A DNA stretch of 32,868 bases from the NCBI GenBank assembly GCA_030524675.1, contig JAUNGE010000040.1, forward strand, positions 1 to 32,868. Direction: 5' to 3'. The position numbers and the translations under genes were made by a program. The notes beneath the pieces were generated by a model that made no database searches, had not been told where the DNA came from, and saw nothing but the letters and a program-made list of their open reading frames with translations. Position 1 is the first letter of the stretch; the number at the start of each line of letters is the position of its first letter. This DNA is from a bacterium. Lineage in GTDB: Bacteria > Bacillota > Clostridia > Lachnospirales > Lachnospiraceae. Positions 1 to 7,942 of this stretch are shown in pieces.

Positions 1-85
1 TAAACTGTGGTTTAGCACCATTTTTTGAGTTCAACTCTTAAAGACAGGTTATATATTCCATTTATTATACAATGTTTAAAAGCAA

Positions 86-288
86 TAGACCATGACATTT
101 TTGGAAAATTTTCTGAAAATGTCATGGCTTTTCTTTTTTGCAGGTCTTACAGAAAGCATGTTTTTTGGTTGTTTTGGCTATTTCGGCTATCCGAATGAGA
201 ACCTGGCGATAGATTCGGATGGCGCTTTTTATGAGTTTTACAGATTGTCTCAATGATTGTTAATATTTTCCAAAAATGTCATGGTCTA
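86..288. mobile_element. MITE-like element, IS630/Tc1 type, TA-flanked
   Basis: Positions 85-109 and 265-289 are a perfect 25-bp inverted repeat. The element proper is 88-286 (199 bp), with a TA dinucleotide on each side (86-87 and 287-288), the target duplication expected of IS630/Tc1-mariner elements. It has no coding capacity. The left end carries a second, internal palindrome (90-127), in which CCATGACATTTT is mirrored by AAAATGTCATGG. The interior has a terminator-like hairpin (185-230) with a T-run. Short relatives of the ends occur at 6278 and 7632. The mobile nature is inferred from structure only. Confidence 0.65.
185..230 (+). terminator. Terminator-like hairpin inside the MITE
   Basis: The arms around ATCCGAAT (about 190-197) and ATTCGGAT (about 213-220), extended by a GC pair and a G-U pair, are followed by GCTTTTT. 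The shape fits a weak Rho-independent terminator. It may simply be internal structure of the mobile element. Confidence 0.35.
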
Positions 289-304
289 TCACAGGGGAAA
301 ATGG

Positions 305-310
305 TATAAT
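305..310 (+). promoter_or_regulatory. Extended -10 promoter for the orphan transposase half
   Basis: A perfect TATAAT preceded by TGG (TG-N extended -10) sits about 93 bases before the ATG at 403. No good -35 hexamer is present at 17 bases, which an extended -10 can tolerate. The -35 region overlaps the right end of the MITE. Confidence 0.45.
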
Positions 311-402
311 GAAAAAACTTACAAAAAAAGCTGCTTTTTGTAGAAAAAGCTCGATTTTATAAGGGATTTTTGAATAAATATTTAGAAAGTGGTGATAGGA
401 GT

Positions 403-867
403 ATGGCAAGACCCAAGAAGTATACAGTGAATTTAAGTGATGAAGAAGTGAAGCAGTTGGAGGAGATTATTCATGATAAAAATGTTTCAAGAACTCTGCG
501 CAAAAGATGTTCCGTTTTATTGAACCTGGATGAGACACATGGTAAAGTGATTACTTACGTAGAATGTGAAAAGATAAGTGGGGCTTGCCGCGCCACAGTT
601 GCGAATATTGCAAAGATGTACTGTACAAAAGGAATTGACGCGGTTATTGTCTTGAACCGCAATGTGAATTCGGATACTGCGAAGCGTAAGCTGGACTGTG
701 AGGCGGAAAAACAGCTTTTGGAGATTGCCAGCGGGCAGGCGCCGGAAGGGTATTCCAGATGGACTCTGCGTCTGTTGGCGGACGCCAGCCGCGAGAAATT
801 GGGTATTCCGGTCAGCAAAGATACCATTCGCCGCATTTTGAGAAGAGCGGATGGACTGCAAAAATAG
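403..867 (+). pseudogene. IS630-family transposase, N-terminal DNA-binding half only
   Basis: This 154-aa product resembles the N-terminal helix-turn-helix half of IS630-type transposases. A MARPKKY-like start is followed by a first HTH (about residues 14-70, including RTLRKRC and a TVANI turn), then a second winged-helix-like region ending in SRWTLRLL and VSKDTIRRILRR. The DDE catalytic domain, which normally follows directly or by frameshift, is absent: the frame closes at 867 and a new promoter starts at 902. The ATG at 403 was chosen because GGTGAT (391-396) is well spaced for a ribosome binding site; an upstream TTG at 370 has none. It could be a decayed IS remnant or a retained DNA-binding protein. 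It lies 117 bp from the MITE, whose TA target type matches this family. Confidence 0.65.
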
Positions 868-901
868 ATAAAAATAGATAGAAAGTCGTATCATGTAAAA
901 C

Positions 902-930
902 TTGACAATGTATTTTGGCCAGAATATAAT
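902..930 (+). promoter_or_regulatory. Consensus sigma-A promoter for the CAP/Ig surface protein
   Basis: TTGACA (902-907) and TATAAT (925-930) are both perfect and separated by exactly 17 bases. The coding start is about 100 bases downstream at 1034, leaving a fairly long 5' leader. Confidence 0.85.
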
Positions 931-1033
931 TTATTATGAGAATGTTTCCAAACGGTCAGGCAGCATGTCGGTTTATTATGCAAAAATATGGTATGTATGG
1001 CCGTGAAAAAATGAAAGAAGGGGGAATTTTTTC

Positions 1034-4000
1034 ATGAGGAGAAAAAAGATGTGGCTGTCAGCCGTTTTGACAGCAGCTCTGGTCACTCAAAGCATGCTTC
1101 CGGTAATGGCAGCACAGCCCTTAAATGGGACAATCACTGAAAAAACAGCGACGGCTTCCAACGCAGATAAGGCGGAAATTGCTGGAGCAAAAGAAGCGCA
1201 GACAGCAGTAGCTGGAAATTACACATCCAATCTGATGACAGCGGCGCTTCAAGATCAGGTATTCGAGTTCGCAGAGAAAGACGTTGTGAAGTATGTGGGT
1301 GATACAAATCAGGGATTTAAACCGACGATAAACGGATATAGCACCACTACACTCACCTATGAGAGCAGCAATCCGAACGTAGTTGCTGTTGACAGTTCTG
1401 GTATTTTGACTGTCAAGATGGCAGGAAGCGCAGTTATCACAGCGACTCTGTCGAGGGAAGCGTCAAAACCGACCGCTTCTTATACGGTGACAGTGCCAGA
1501 GAGAGAACTGAACTTTACACAGAATCCAGTTGTAGTTCCATTAGGAGAAACCATCGAGCTTCCTCTTGAAATGAAGAATTTTTCTGAGAGAAGTTCAGCC
1601 AGAAGCCTGTTTTACGAAATTGGGGACGCTGCTGTTTTAAAAATGGAATCCCAGGCAGCACCTGGAAAGGTGAAAGGACAGAAGTTAGGCAGTACGACAT
1701 TGACAGCGTACACACAAGATGGAATGGTGAAAAGCACAGTCAATGTGATTGTATCTACAGACGCCGCAGTTTCTGATCTGCAGGTGACAAATAATTTTGA
1801 GAAAGCAGTAACATTGTCATGGAAGATGACGGGCGCGGAGTATTATGAAGTGTACCGCAAGCCGGACGGGGAAGAATATACGGTAGTAGACAGCGGTTCT
1901 TTGGAGAACGGGCAGACCACAGTTGCTTTTACAGATACTCGAGCAGAGAAAGGTGCTTCTTATACGTATAAAGTAGTGGCATTGGCTTTTGGAGGACTTG
2001 AGGCGGCAGCGCAGGAGATACATGTGACAGTAGCGTCCCAGTCCATCAGGCTGAATGCTTTGTCCTTATATACAGGAGAAACGCTTCAGGCAGAGCCAGA
2101 ATACGAAGGCTATACAACTGTTCCGGCCGCACAGTGGAGTGTGGATGATACAAGCATTGCGACGGTGGATAATACAGGAAAAATAACAGCCTTGAAAGAG
2201 GGAAGAACAAAAGTGACGGTTCGTTTGGCAGACGGCAATGTGAAAACTGCAAATGTTTTTGTGATGAGTCCGCCAGAAGTCACAGAGCTGAAGACAGATT
2301 TGAACATGAACCGCTATGTACAGATTTCCTGGACAAAAGCTGCTGACAGTGACACCACTGACACCGCTCGTGTTTACCGGAAGGAGGGAACAGGAGACTG
2401 GAGTTATCTGGCATCTACGACTGATACATTCTATGTGGATGAGACAGCACAGAGCGGCCATACCTATCAGTATAAAGTGACGCGCAGCATCCGGCATAAC
2501 AATAAAAAATTTGAGACGGCCGGCGTGACGTTGGAGGTCTCCGTAGCAAATCAGACTGCAGATGTGACGGAGGCGCTGAATGTGGTGAGAAAAGGGCAGA
2601 GCTATCAGATTCCGCTGACATTGAGCGGATTTGCGAAAACTCCGGCTATCAAATACACCAGCAGCAATACCAGCGTTGCAGAGGTAGATGCGTCCGGAAA
2701 AGTAAGCATCAAGGGAGAAGGACGTGCCGAGATTACGATTGAAGTGGAAAATGGCCCAACATTGACCTGTACATACTTCTGCGCGGAGCGCCCATCAGGC
2801 ATGTACACCGCCAGAGAGTGGCAGGTATTTACCTTGACAAACCAGAATCGTATGAATGAAGGACATGACCCGCTCTCGATGTTCCCGCAGATGCAGGAAG
2901 CGACCGATATCAGAAAGGAAGAGTTAGTCACTAAGTACTCTCATACGCGTCCAGATGGTTCGAGCTGTTTTACTGTTTTTAATGATGTAGGACTCAGTTA
3001 CTACGGCGGAGCCGCTGAGAATATTGCAAGGGGACAGACAACGCCAAGCCAGGTTGTGACAGCCTGGATGAACAGTTCCGGTCATTATAAAAACATTATG
3101 GGCGACTATCAGCATTTTGCCACAGGTGAAACCAGCAATCACTGGGTACAGATGTTTGTGGGCTGTGATGAAAACGTAGAGTTGATGACAATGGCTCCTG
3201 CAAGTGGAAGCAGAAGTTTCAAGCAGGGCACAAAGATTGAAAATTTTGGTGAGATTGTGGTTTTGAACTGTGAGCATTACGGAAATTCCTATATGCCGCT
3301 GATTTCCGATATGTGTACAGGATACGATCCAAATCAGATTGGTGAGCAGACGATTACGGTTCACTACAAAGAACTCACGACAACCTTCACTGTAACAATC
3401 ACCAAAGCGACCACAAGCGGAACGACAGGTGGCTCCAGTAGTTCCGGCGGCGGTGGTGGAAGCAGCTCCGGTGGAGGCGGCGGAAGCAGCTCTGGAGGCG
3501 GTGGAAGCAGTTCTGGCGGCGGTCCAAGCGGTGGAAGTTCTTCCCTCGGCGGAAATGGACCGAGCGGCGGCAGTACGACGATTCTTACTGGAAATGGTGG
3601 TTCTAGTAATTCCTCTTCTAATTCTTCCAGAGATACACACCAGGGCGCAAACTGGAGTAAGAGAGATGAAAAGTGGTATCTGGTGAAGACAGATGGAAGT
3701 TACGCGACTGGTTGGGCGCTGAAAAATGGTGCATGGTATTACATGAACCAGGGCGGCGACATGAAGACTGGCTGGTTAAATCTTAGCAATATCTGGTATT
3801 ATCTGAACCCAGACGGCGATATGAAGACAGGATGGCTGTTCGACAACGGTAAGTGGTATTATTTGAATCCGTCCGGAGATATGAAGACCGGCTGGCTGCT
3901 CGATAATGGCAAATGGTACTTCTTAAATCCGTCCGGAGATATGGCGACTGGCTGGATTATGGACAATGGCAAGTATTACTGTCTGGATGGAAGCGGTGCA

Positions 4001-4063
4001 ATGTATGCAAACACAAGAACTCCGGATGGATATTTTGTGGATGCTTCCGGCGCGAGACAGTAA
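1034..4063 (+). CDS. Secreted multi-Ig CAP-domain protein with cell-wall-binding repeats
   Basis: This 1009-aa surface protein has a Sec signal peptide (about 1-27, VMAA cleavage area). Three bacterial Ig-like Big_2 units (about 75-155, 335-415, 505-580) alternate with fibronectin-III-like units (about 245-333 and 415-505). A CAP/SCP-PR1 domain (about 590-715) keeps the family's His and Glu positions: SHTRPDG, AENIA and SSGHYKNIM. A further Ig-like strand set (about 725-793), a Ser/Gly linker (about 797-870), and five to six aromatic TGW...WYY repeats (about 880-1009) follow; the repeats resemble choline- or glucan-binding modules. The ribosome site AAGGGGG precedes the ATG. It is likely exported and held non-covalently on the wall. 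The CAP activity and ligand are unknown. A strong promoter drives it alone. Confidence 0.85.
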   Translation: MRRKKMWLSAVLTAALVTQSMLPVMAAQPLNGTITEKTATASNADKAEIAGAKEAQTAVAGNYTSNLMTAALQDQVFEFAEKDVVKYVGDTNQGFKPTINGYSTTTLTYESSNPNVVAVDSSGILTVKMAGSAVITATLSREASKPTASYTVTVPERELNFTQNPVVVPLGETIELPLEMKNFSERSSARSLFYEIGDAAVLKMESQAAPGKVKGQKLGSTTLTAYTQDGMVKSTVNVIVSTDAAVSDLQVTNNFEKAVTLSWKMTGAEYYEVYRKPDGEEYTVVDSGSLENGQTTVAFTDTRAEKGASYTYKVVALAFGGLEAAAQEIHVTVASQSIRLNALSLYTGETLQAEPEYEGYTTVPAAQWSVDDTSIATVDNTGKITALKEGRTKVTVRLADGNVKTANVFVMSPPEVTELKTDLNMNRYVQISWTKAADSDTTDTARVYRKEGTGDWSYLASTTDTFYVDETAQSGHTYQYKVTRSIRHNNKKFETAGVTLEVSVANQTADVTEALNVVRKGQSYQIPLTLSGFAKTPAIKYTSSNTSVAEVDASGKVSIKGEGRAEITIEVENGPTLTCTYFCAERPSGMYTAREWQVFTLTNQNRMNEGHDPLSMFPQMQEATDIRKEELVTKYSHTRPDGSSCFTVFNDVGLSYYGGAAENIARGQTTPSQVVTAWMNSSGHYKNIMGDYQHFATGETSNHWVQMFVGCDENVELMTMAPASGSRSFKQGTKIENFGEIVVLNCEHYGNSYMPLISDMCTGYDPNQIGEQTITVHYKELTTTFTVTITKATTSGTTGGSSSSGGGGGSSSGGGGGSSSGGGGSSSGGGPSGGSSSLGGNGPSGGSTTILTGNGGSSNSSSNSSRDTHQGANWSKRDEKWYLVKTDGSYATGWALKNGAWYYMNQGGDMKTGWLNLSNIWYYLNPDGDMKTGWLFDNGKWYYLNPSGDMKTGWLLDNGKWYFLNPSGDMATGWIMDNGKYYCLDGSGAMYANTRTPDGYFVDASGARQ

Positions 4064-4111
4064 GATAGATGCCAAGTTCGGTTATCACAAACTATCATAA
4101 ATTATAACAGA

Positions 4112-4146
4112 CCACCCCAAACCATAATAGGGAATGTTTGGGGATG
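4112..4146. other. Intergenic hairpin downstream of the CAP protein
   Basis: The arms CCCCAAAC and GTTTGGGG form a stable stem (about 4114-4142) without a T-run. It lies between the stop at 4063 and the A/T-flanked terminator at 4151, and could stabilise the mRNA 3' end. Confidence 0.4.
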
Positions 4147-4150
4147 GAAC

Positions 4151-4204
4151 AAAAAGAGGCTCTTTGCGGAAAGTATGAATCCTAAAAAGAACCTCTTTTT
4201 TATT
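4151..4204. terminator. Bidirectional terminator between convergent genes
   Basis: AAAAAGAGG and CCTCTTTTTT pair around an A-flanked left arm and a T-flanked right arm, so the hairpin can act for the plus-strand CAP gene and for the minus-strand ATPase gene ending at 4226. Confidence 0.75.
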
Positions 4205-4225
4205 TCTTATTCCATTTTAGAGGGA

Positions 4226-5812
4226 TTATTTTTGCCATTCTTCAATTACGCAGGAATGTTTTTTATTTTTATCATCCTTATTGTAGTTAATCCCCACGAG
4301 TAGCATATTTCCTTCATATTCTTCCAGTGCTTTTGTGTATTGCCGTTTCTTTATCTGTGAAATTGCACCTTCTGCTGTTTTGTCATATTTTAATTCTACT
4401 ATCATTGCTGGTTTGTCGGAGTGTCTTCTTGGAAGGAATACAATATCTGCAAATCCTTTTCCTGTTGGCAGTTCACGGATAATAGTGTATTCATTCATGG
4501 CAAAATAATAAGCAAGCCATACAACACAGCTAAGAGAGTTTTCATCATTATATTTGAGGAGTGATGCATTGGCTGTATGTGATTTTTCAATTCCTTCTGC
4601 AACTATATCTGAATTTTTATTCCATGTGGCATGCAGCAATGCTTCAGAATCCTGCATAGCTTGAATGACAGGTTTCCAGTCTGTTTCCTGAATAGCGTCT
4701 GCAAATGCAGTACGCACTTCCTCGTTTGGAATATATACCTCTTTTTTGTCTGCATTGTATGCCAAGTAGCCCAAATGAATCAGTACTGTCAGGACATCAT
4801 CACGTTTTCTGAAACTGGTCATATCATTTTCAAAACCAGATATATTGACTCTGCAGCATTGACCAGATAACATTTGGATGATAGAAGTTTTCAGTCCATC
4901 AAAGTCCATACAGATATATCCTTTTAGAGACTCATATGCTACTGTCTGGGTCCAGTAGTTATTGTATTTTTTCCGCAGCATTGCTTTAACTACAGAATTT
5001 GGGCTGTACATATGCTGCAAGCCTTCAAAAGAATACCCATCATACCAGCGCTGCGCCTCAATAAAGTCCATATGATATTTTTGGCACAGATTTTTTACCT
5101 CTTCTTCTGTAAATCCGACATATTCAGTTAAGGGCTCCGGCTGTATCATAGTAAACTCATCAAAATTATTTAATGCGGACTCGCTGTTGTATTTTTTTAT
5201 CGGCAGTATACCAGTTAAGTAAGCAAGTTTCATGAAACGTTGTGATTTTTCACCTTTAAACAGTCCTCTCAGCAGATCGATGTATTCATCCTGAATACTT
5301 TGGTTGTATTTATCTTCGCGAAAAACAGTATCCCACTCGTCAATAACGATTATGAAGCGTTCCCCCGTTTGTTCGTTGATATCTGCGAGCGTGAGCGGAA
5401 GAGAAAATGCATCTTTATTGATGATTTCCAAATAACTATTACGTAATTCATCAATTACACATTTTTGAATATACGTTACAAGGCTATATTCTTTCGGCAT
5501 GGTAACTTTCATTTCTGCAATGTCGAGATGGATCACATTGTATTGATTCAAGTGCTTTTTAAAATCTTTGTTTTGGGCAATTTTATAATTTAGAAACAAT
5601 TTTTCCGAGTCACAGCCTTTGCTATAGTATGCGGTTACCATTCTTGCTGCAATCGATTTTCCAAAACGCCGTGGTCTGCTTACACAAACACAGCACTGTT
5701 CTGTATCCATAACTTTATTCAAGTAACCTAACATGCCTGTCTTATCCACATAAATTTCGGAGTTAGCTGCTTTGCTGAATGTGAAATTATCTGGATTTAC
5801 ATAATGTCCCAT
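4226..5812 (-). CDS. AAA-ATPase-like / PD-(D/E)XK nuclease-like protein
   Basis: This 528-aa protein belongs to the common Firmicutes/Bacteroidetes family that joins an AAA-ATPase-like domain to a C-terminal PD-(D/E)XK-type domain. The Walker A-like stretch is SRPRRFGKSIA (about residues 45-55) and the Walker B-like stretch is FIIVIDEWD (about 153-161). The nuclease-like core shows GFADIVF (about 453), VELKYD (about 472) and a downstream QIKKRQY. The ATG at 5812 is preferred to an upstream TTG (5839) because GGAGGAG lies about 9 bases before it and homologues start at MG.YVNP. The biological role of this family is not established; defence or mobile-element functions have been suggested but cannot be read here. 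It is monocistronic, between a promoter at 5861-5889 and the shared terminator. Confidence 0.8.
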   Translation of the reverse strand: MGHYVNPDNFTFSKAANSEIYVDKTGMLGYLNKVMDTEQCCVCVSRPRRFGKSIAARMVTAYYSKGCDSEKLFLNYKIAQNKDFKKHLNQYNVIHLDIAEMKVTMPKEYSLVTYIQKCVIDELRNSYLEIINKDAFSLPLTLADINEQTGERFIIVIDEWDTVFREDKYNQSIQDEYIDLLRGLFKGEKSQRFMKLAYLTGILPIKKYNSESALNNFDEFTMIQPEPLTEYVGFTEEEVKNLCQKYHMDFIEAQRWYDGYSFEGLQHMYSPNSVVKAMLRKKYNNYWTQTVAYESLKGYICMDFDGLKTSIIQMLSGQCCRVNISGFENDMTSFRKRDDVLTVLIHLGYLAYNADKKEVYIPNEEVRTAFADAIQETDWKPVIQAMQDSEALLHATWNKNSDIVAEGIEKSHTANASLLKYNDENSLSCVVWLAYYFAMNEYTIIRELPTGKGFADIVFLPRRHSDKPAMIVELKYDKTAEGAISQIKKRQYTKALEEYEGNMLLVGINYNKDDKNKKHSCVIEEWQK

Positions 5813-5860
5813 AGAATCGATTCTCCTCCATTTCAACAACTATTCTTATTTATTGAGAAA

Positions 5861-5889
5861 ATCGTATCATAAAAAGAGTATTTGTGCAA
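5861..5889 (-). promoter_or_regulatory. Promoter for the AAA-ATPase-like gene
   Basis: Read on the minus strand, TTGCAC (5889-5884) and TACGAT (5866-5861) are 17 bases apart, about 50 bases upstream of the ATG at 5812. An overlapping TATGAT is an alternative -10. Confidence 0.5.
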
Positions 5890-6100
5890 TCTCTGGCGTC
5901 CGCTTTTGGCTATAAAGAATTTTCCTGATTAAATTTGAGTGTATTATTATCTATGATATGGCACTTATCTTTTTGCTTAATAATCCATGAATGTTTGTGC
6001 AAATTGTGGGAGCATGCGGAATAGAGCAATTCTGTATCAAAGAAGCAAACTATCTTTTGAGTACAATATCATTCCATGCATGATAGTATTCATATGTGTA
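5890..6100. other. AT-rich intergenic region, no gene seen
   Basis: No coding region or clear RNA is visible between the ATPase promoter and the peptidase fragment. Composition is AT-rich like the rest of the 5.8-8.0 kb stretch. Confidence 0.5.
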
Positions 6101-6277
6101 TTATTCAGAGTCTTCCATCATGGAATGGATGAACTGTAAAGCTGCTTTTTTTGCATCTTTGCTCTGTACCCAGATGTCCGGTTTCAGCCCTGAAAATTCC
6201 TCAAAATAGCCTTCTGGAAAGACATGGAGTGCGCTGCCTACACCAACGTTTAATCTTATCACAAATACATAAAAATA
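6101..6277 (-). pseudogene. C-terminal fragment resembling an S41-type peptidase
   Basis: The reading frame gives about 50 aa with the pattern VGSALHVFPEGYFEEF, GLKPDIWV and a terminal AALQFIHSM helix. This resembles the tail after the catalytic core of S41 (tail-specific) peptidases of Lachnospiraceae. The rest of the gene is missing: upstream, the frame runs straight into the small TA-flanked palindrome at 6278-6304, which supplies the only ATG (6286). It is therefore probably a relic cut off at that element. Family assignment rests on recognition of a short tail and is tentative. Confidence 0.35.
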
Positions 6278-6306
6278 CCATGACATTTTTGGAAAATACC
6301 ATGGTA
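6276..6306. mobile_element. Minimal TA-flanked palindromic element (MITE-end relative)
   Basis: CCATGACATTTTTGGAAAA (6278-6296), identical to the MITE end at 90, is followed directly by TACCATGG and TA. The outer ATACCATG/CATGGTAT arms are mirrored, with TA on both sides (6276-6277, 6305-6306). It looks like a MITE end with most of the second arm deleted. Confidence 0.5.
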
Positions 6307-6354
6307 TTTATAAAGTCAAATATTTTAGGAGAAAAAGAATACTTTTATGACATC

Positions 6355-6984
6355 TTATGGATTGGGAACACCTTGATATCCTAAGCTGACCCAAAATTCT
6401 GTTTCATATAATCTAAGATCCAAAATAATCATAGGTTTTCCTTGATTCTTTTCCCATAGTTGTTGTGCAATCGGATTATTTGGGTCAGGAGGCCCCCAGC
6501 CAGAAGAGTCTTCTGTTAAAAACCAATTTGAGGAACAGACCCTAGAGCCAGTACTTGTTTCTGGAAGGCTTTTAAAATCATCTAATGTTTGAATATCTCC
6601 CAAGGATTTCTCTTCTGGAAGAGCATTTCCCAGATACTCATCTCCAAATGTATGACACAAATATTGATAAAGACTAAGCCCTTCCTGTAGTCCATTATCT
6701 AAATCCTGAAAAGTCATCCGCATAAGAATCAGATGATCATTGTTAAAACTGTAACGAATTCCTTGCGAATCCATATATACATTAGGAAGTTCGGTTTCTT
6801 CCCAGTTATCTCCAAGTATATTTTCAAGTTCTGTAACAGATTCTCCAACATGTTTACTTAAGAAATTATAAAGTTCTAGGCTGTTAGAAGAATTAGAGCT
6901 CAAAGACGATTCTGTTTTTTGAGAGTTGCAACCCAAAAGCATGATAGTAATCATAAAGGTAATAAAAAATAAAGAATGTTTCAC
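6355..6984 (-). CDS. Putative lipoprotein of unknown function
   Basis: This 209-aa product begins with a lipoprotein signal: a hydrophobic stretch ending in MLLGC, with the lipid-accepting Cys at residue 19, then a Ser/Asn-rich spacer (about 20-36). The mature part is acidic, with no domain I recognise. It ends in a tryptophan-containing region (SGWGPPDP, about 158) and a LDLRLYETEFWVSLGY strand pair. GTG is the start, with GGAGGT five bases upstream. It is probably anchored on the outer face of the membrane. Its neighbours are the Cys-rich secreted protein at 7148 and the peptidase fragment; any functional link is unknown. Confidence 0.7.
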   Translation of the reverse strand: MKHSLFFITFMITIMLLGCNSQKTESSLSSNSSNSLELYNFLSKHVGESVTELENILGDNWEETELPNVYMDSQGIRYSFNNDHLILMRMTFQDLDNGLQEGLSLYQYLCHTFGDEYLGNALPEEKSLGDIQTLDDFKSLPETSTGSRVCSSNWFLTEDSSGWGPPDPNNPIAQQLWEKNQGKPMIILDLRLYETEFWVSLGYQGVPNP

Positions 6985-7147
6985 AAAACACCTCCATAAT
7001 TAGTTGTATTATTTCTTGAAATCTGAAGCAGAACTTAATTTAAAAGTATTATTTAAGGAGGAAACTGAAAAGAATAAATTGTTATGGTATACTATTCTTT
7101 CCAGTTTCAAGTGGAAAAGTTAGTTTATAAACAAAGTATTCATGATT

Positions 7148-7537
7148 TTAATTTCGTAAATCACATGGGCAGGGATAATAATCTCCTTTGGAACAGACCG
7201 TATGTCTGTCTAAACAATAATGCTCTCCACTAACAGATTCTGCGAATCCGCAACTTCCACAAATGTAAACGCTTCTGCTAGAATATTGGTAATAAGTACA
7301 AGTTCCGGACGATGTTTTATGAGTTTTCGTACCTTTTAAATTTTCATCGTTCATGCAAACTAAAGGCATAAAATCAGTCTGGCAGGAAGGACAAACATGG
7401 GGAATTCTAGGTTCTTGGGTAAGAAGGTCTTCATGTGATTGCCGATTGGTATTTAAATTAATAGAAGCAAATGAGGTAAAAATAGCGGAAAAACTCATTA
7501 ATGCAATTACAGTAATAGTTATTAATTTTTTTGTCAT
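7148..7537 (-). CDS. Small secreted Cys-rich protein, zinc-ribbon-like
   Basis: This 129-aa protein has a Sec signal peptide (about 1-24, FTSFAS cleavage area). The mature part has ten Cys: CPSC (49-52), C61, C80, CGSC (93-96), C108, C115, and CPC (123-125), plus His residues near 107 and 112. The two CxxC knuckles resemble zinc ribbons, which is unusual for an exported protein; disulfides are the alternative. The ATG has a strong AGGAGGAG site upstream. I do not recognise the family. It lies upstream of, and in the same direction as, the lipoprotein gene, with 163 bp between them. Confidence 0.65.
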   Translation of the reverse strand: MTKKLITITVIALMSFSAIFTSFASINLNTNRQSHEDLLTQEPRIPHVCPSCQTDFMPLVCMNDENLKGTKTHKTSSGTCTYYQYSSRSVYICGSCGFAESVSGEHYCLDRHTVCSKGDYYPCPCDLRN

Positions 7538-7629
7538 AGAAATCTCCTCCTTATGGATTCATGTATATAACTTTATATAGAAAAATTAATAAAATATATA
7601 GATATAGTTTAGTATTTGTAAAATAAAAT

Positions 7630-7676
7630 TACCATGACATTTTTGGAAAAAATTTTTTTCCAGAAACGTCATGGTA
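7630..7676. mobile_element. Minimal TA-flanked palindromic element
   Basis: Positions 7632-7674 form a 43-bp imperfect palindrome. CCATGACATTTTTGGAAAA on the left is mirrored by TTCCAGAAACGTCATGG on the right, with two arm mismatches, and TA flanks both ends (7630-7631, 7675-7676). The left arm is identical to the 88-286 element. It lies between the divergent starts of the Cys-rich protein and the 59-aa pre-peptide, so it may also affect their expression. Confidence 0.55.
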
Positions 7677-7762
7677 TTTCTACATAAAATAGTATATATT
7701 TAAAAGATAGAAGAATAAAAAATTATCAGAATCTAATACAAAGTAAAGGAGAAAAGTTATTT

Positions 7763-7942
7763 ATGAAGAAAAAGTTAAAAAATCTTGTATTATCTGTACT
7801 TCTGTTTTCTTGTGTGACATTAAGTGTTGCATTTGTTCCAGTTCCTGAGACAAATTCTGGAGAGACTGTTACTACATCTACAGAATTTGAGACTACGGAA
7901 GCGGTCAAGCCATGTTATGATGGTGGCCCTCAGGACCGTTAG
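7763..7942 (+). CDS. Small secreted pre-peptide, candidate signalling peptide
   Basis: A 59-aa open frame begins MKKKLKNLVL. It has a basic N-terminus, a hydrophobic core (about 8-24) and a VAFVPVP region, then a short acidic/Thr-rich mature part ending in AVKPCYDGGPQDR. AAGGAG (7745-7750) is 12 bases before the ATG. The stop overlaps by 4 bp the stop of the convergent XRE-TPR regulator. Secreted Phr/PapR/NprX/SHP-type pre-peptides of RRNPP systems are small genes with this layout, encoded beside their receptor, and the active oligopeptide usually lies in the C-terminal part. Role inferred from size, signal peptide and neighbourhood; it could equally be a plain small exported protein. Confidence 0.6.
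   Translation: MKKKLKNLVLSVLLFSCVTLSVAFVPVPETNSGETVTTSTEFETTEAVKPCYDGGPQDR

Larger units (their letters stand above)
1..402. other. Intergenic region with MITE, hairpins and promoter
   Basis: No protein-coding gene is supported before 403. The stretch holds a short GAGTT/AACTC palindrome near 27-37, the MITE-like element at 88-286, and an extended -10 promoter (TGG then TATAAT at 305-310). A leader hairpin follows near 321-341, formed by an A-rich arm and a T-rich arm around GCTGC. Confidence 0.6.

Noticed and set aside
2924-3640. Long minus-strand frame opposite the CAP protein
   Set aside because: It is Ala/Thr/Ser-rich because it mirrors the Gly/Ser linker DNA; no ribosome site or homology.
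3429-3686. Ala/Val-rich plus-strand frame in the linker
   Set aside because: Frame-shifted reading of the GGC/AGC repeats of the real gene.
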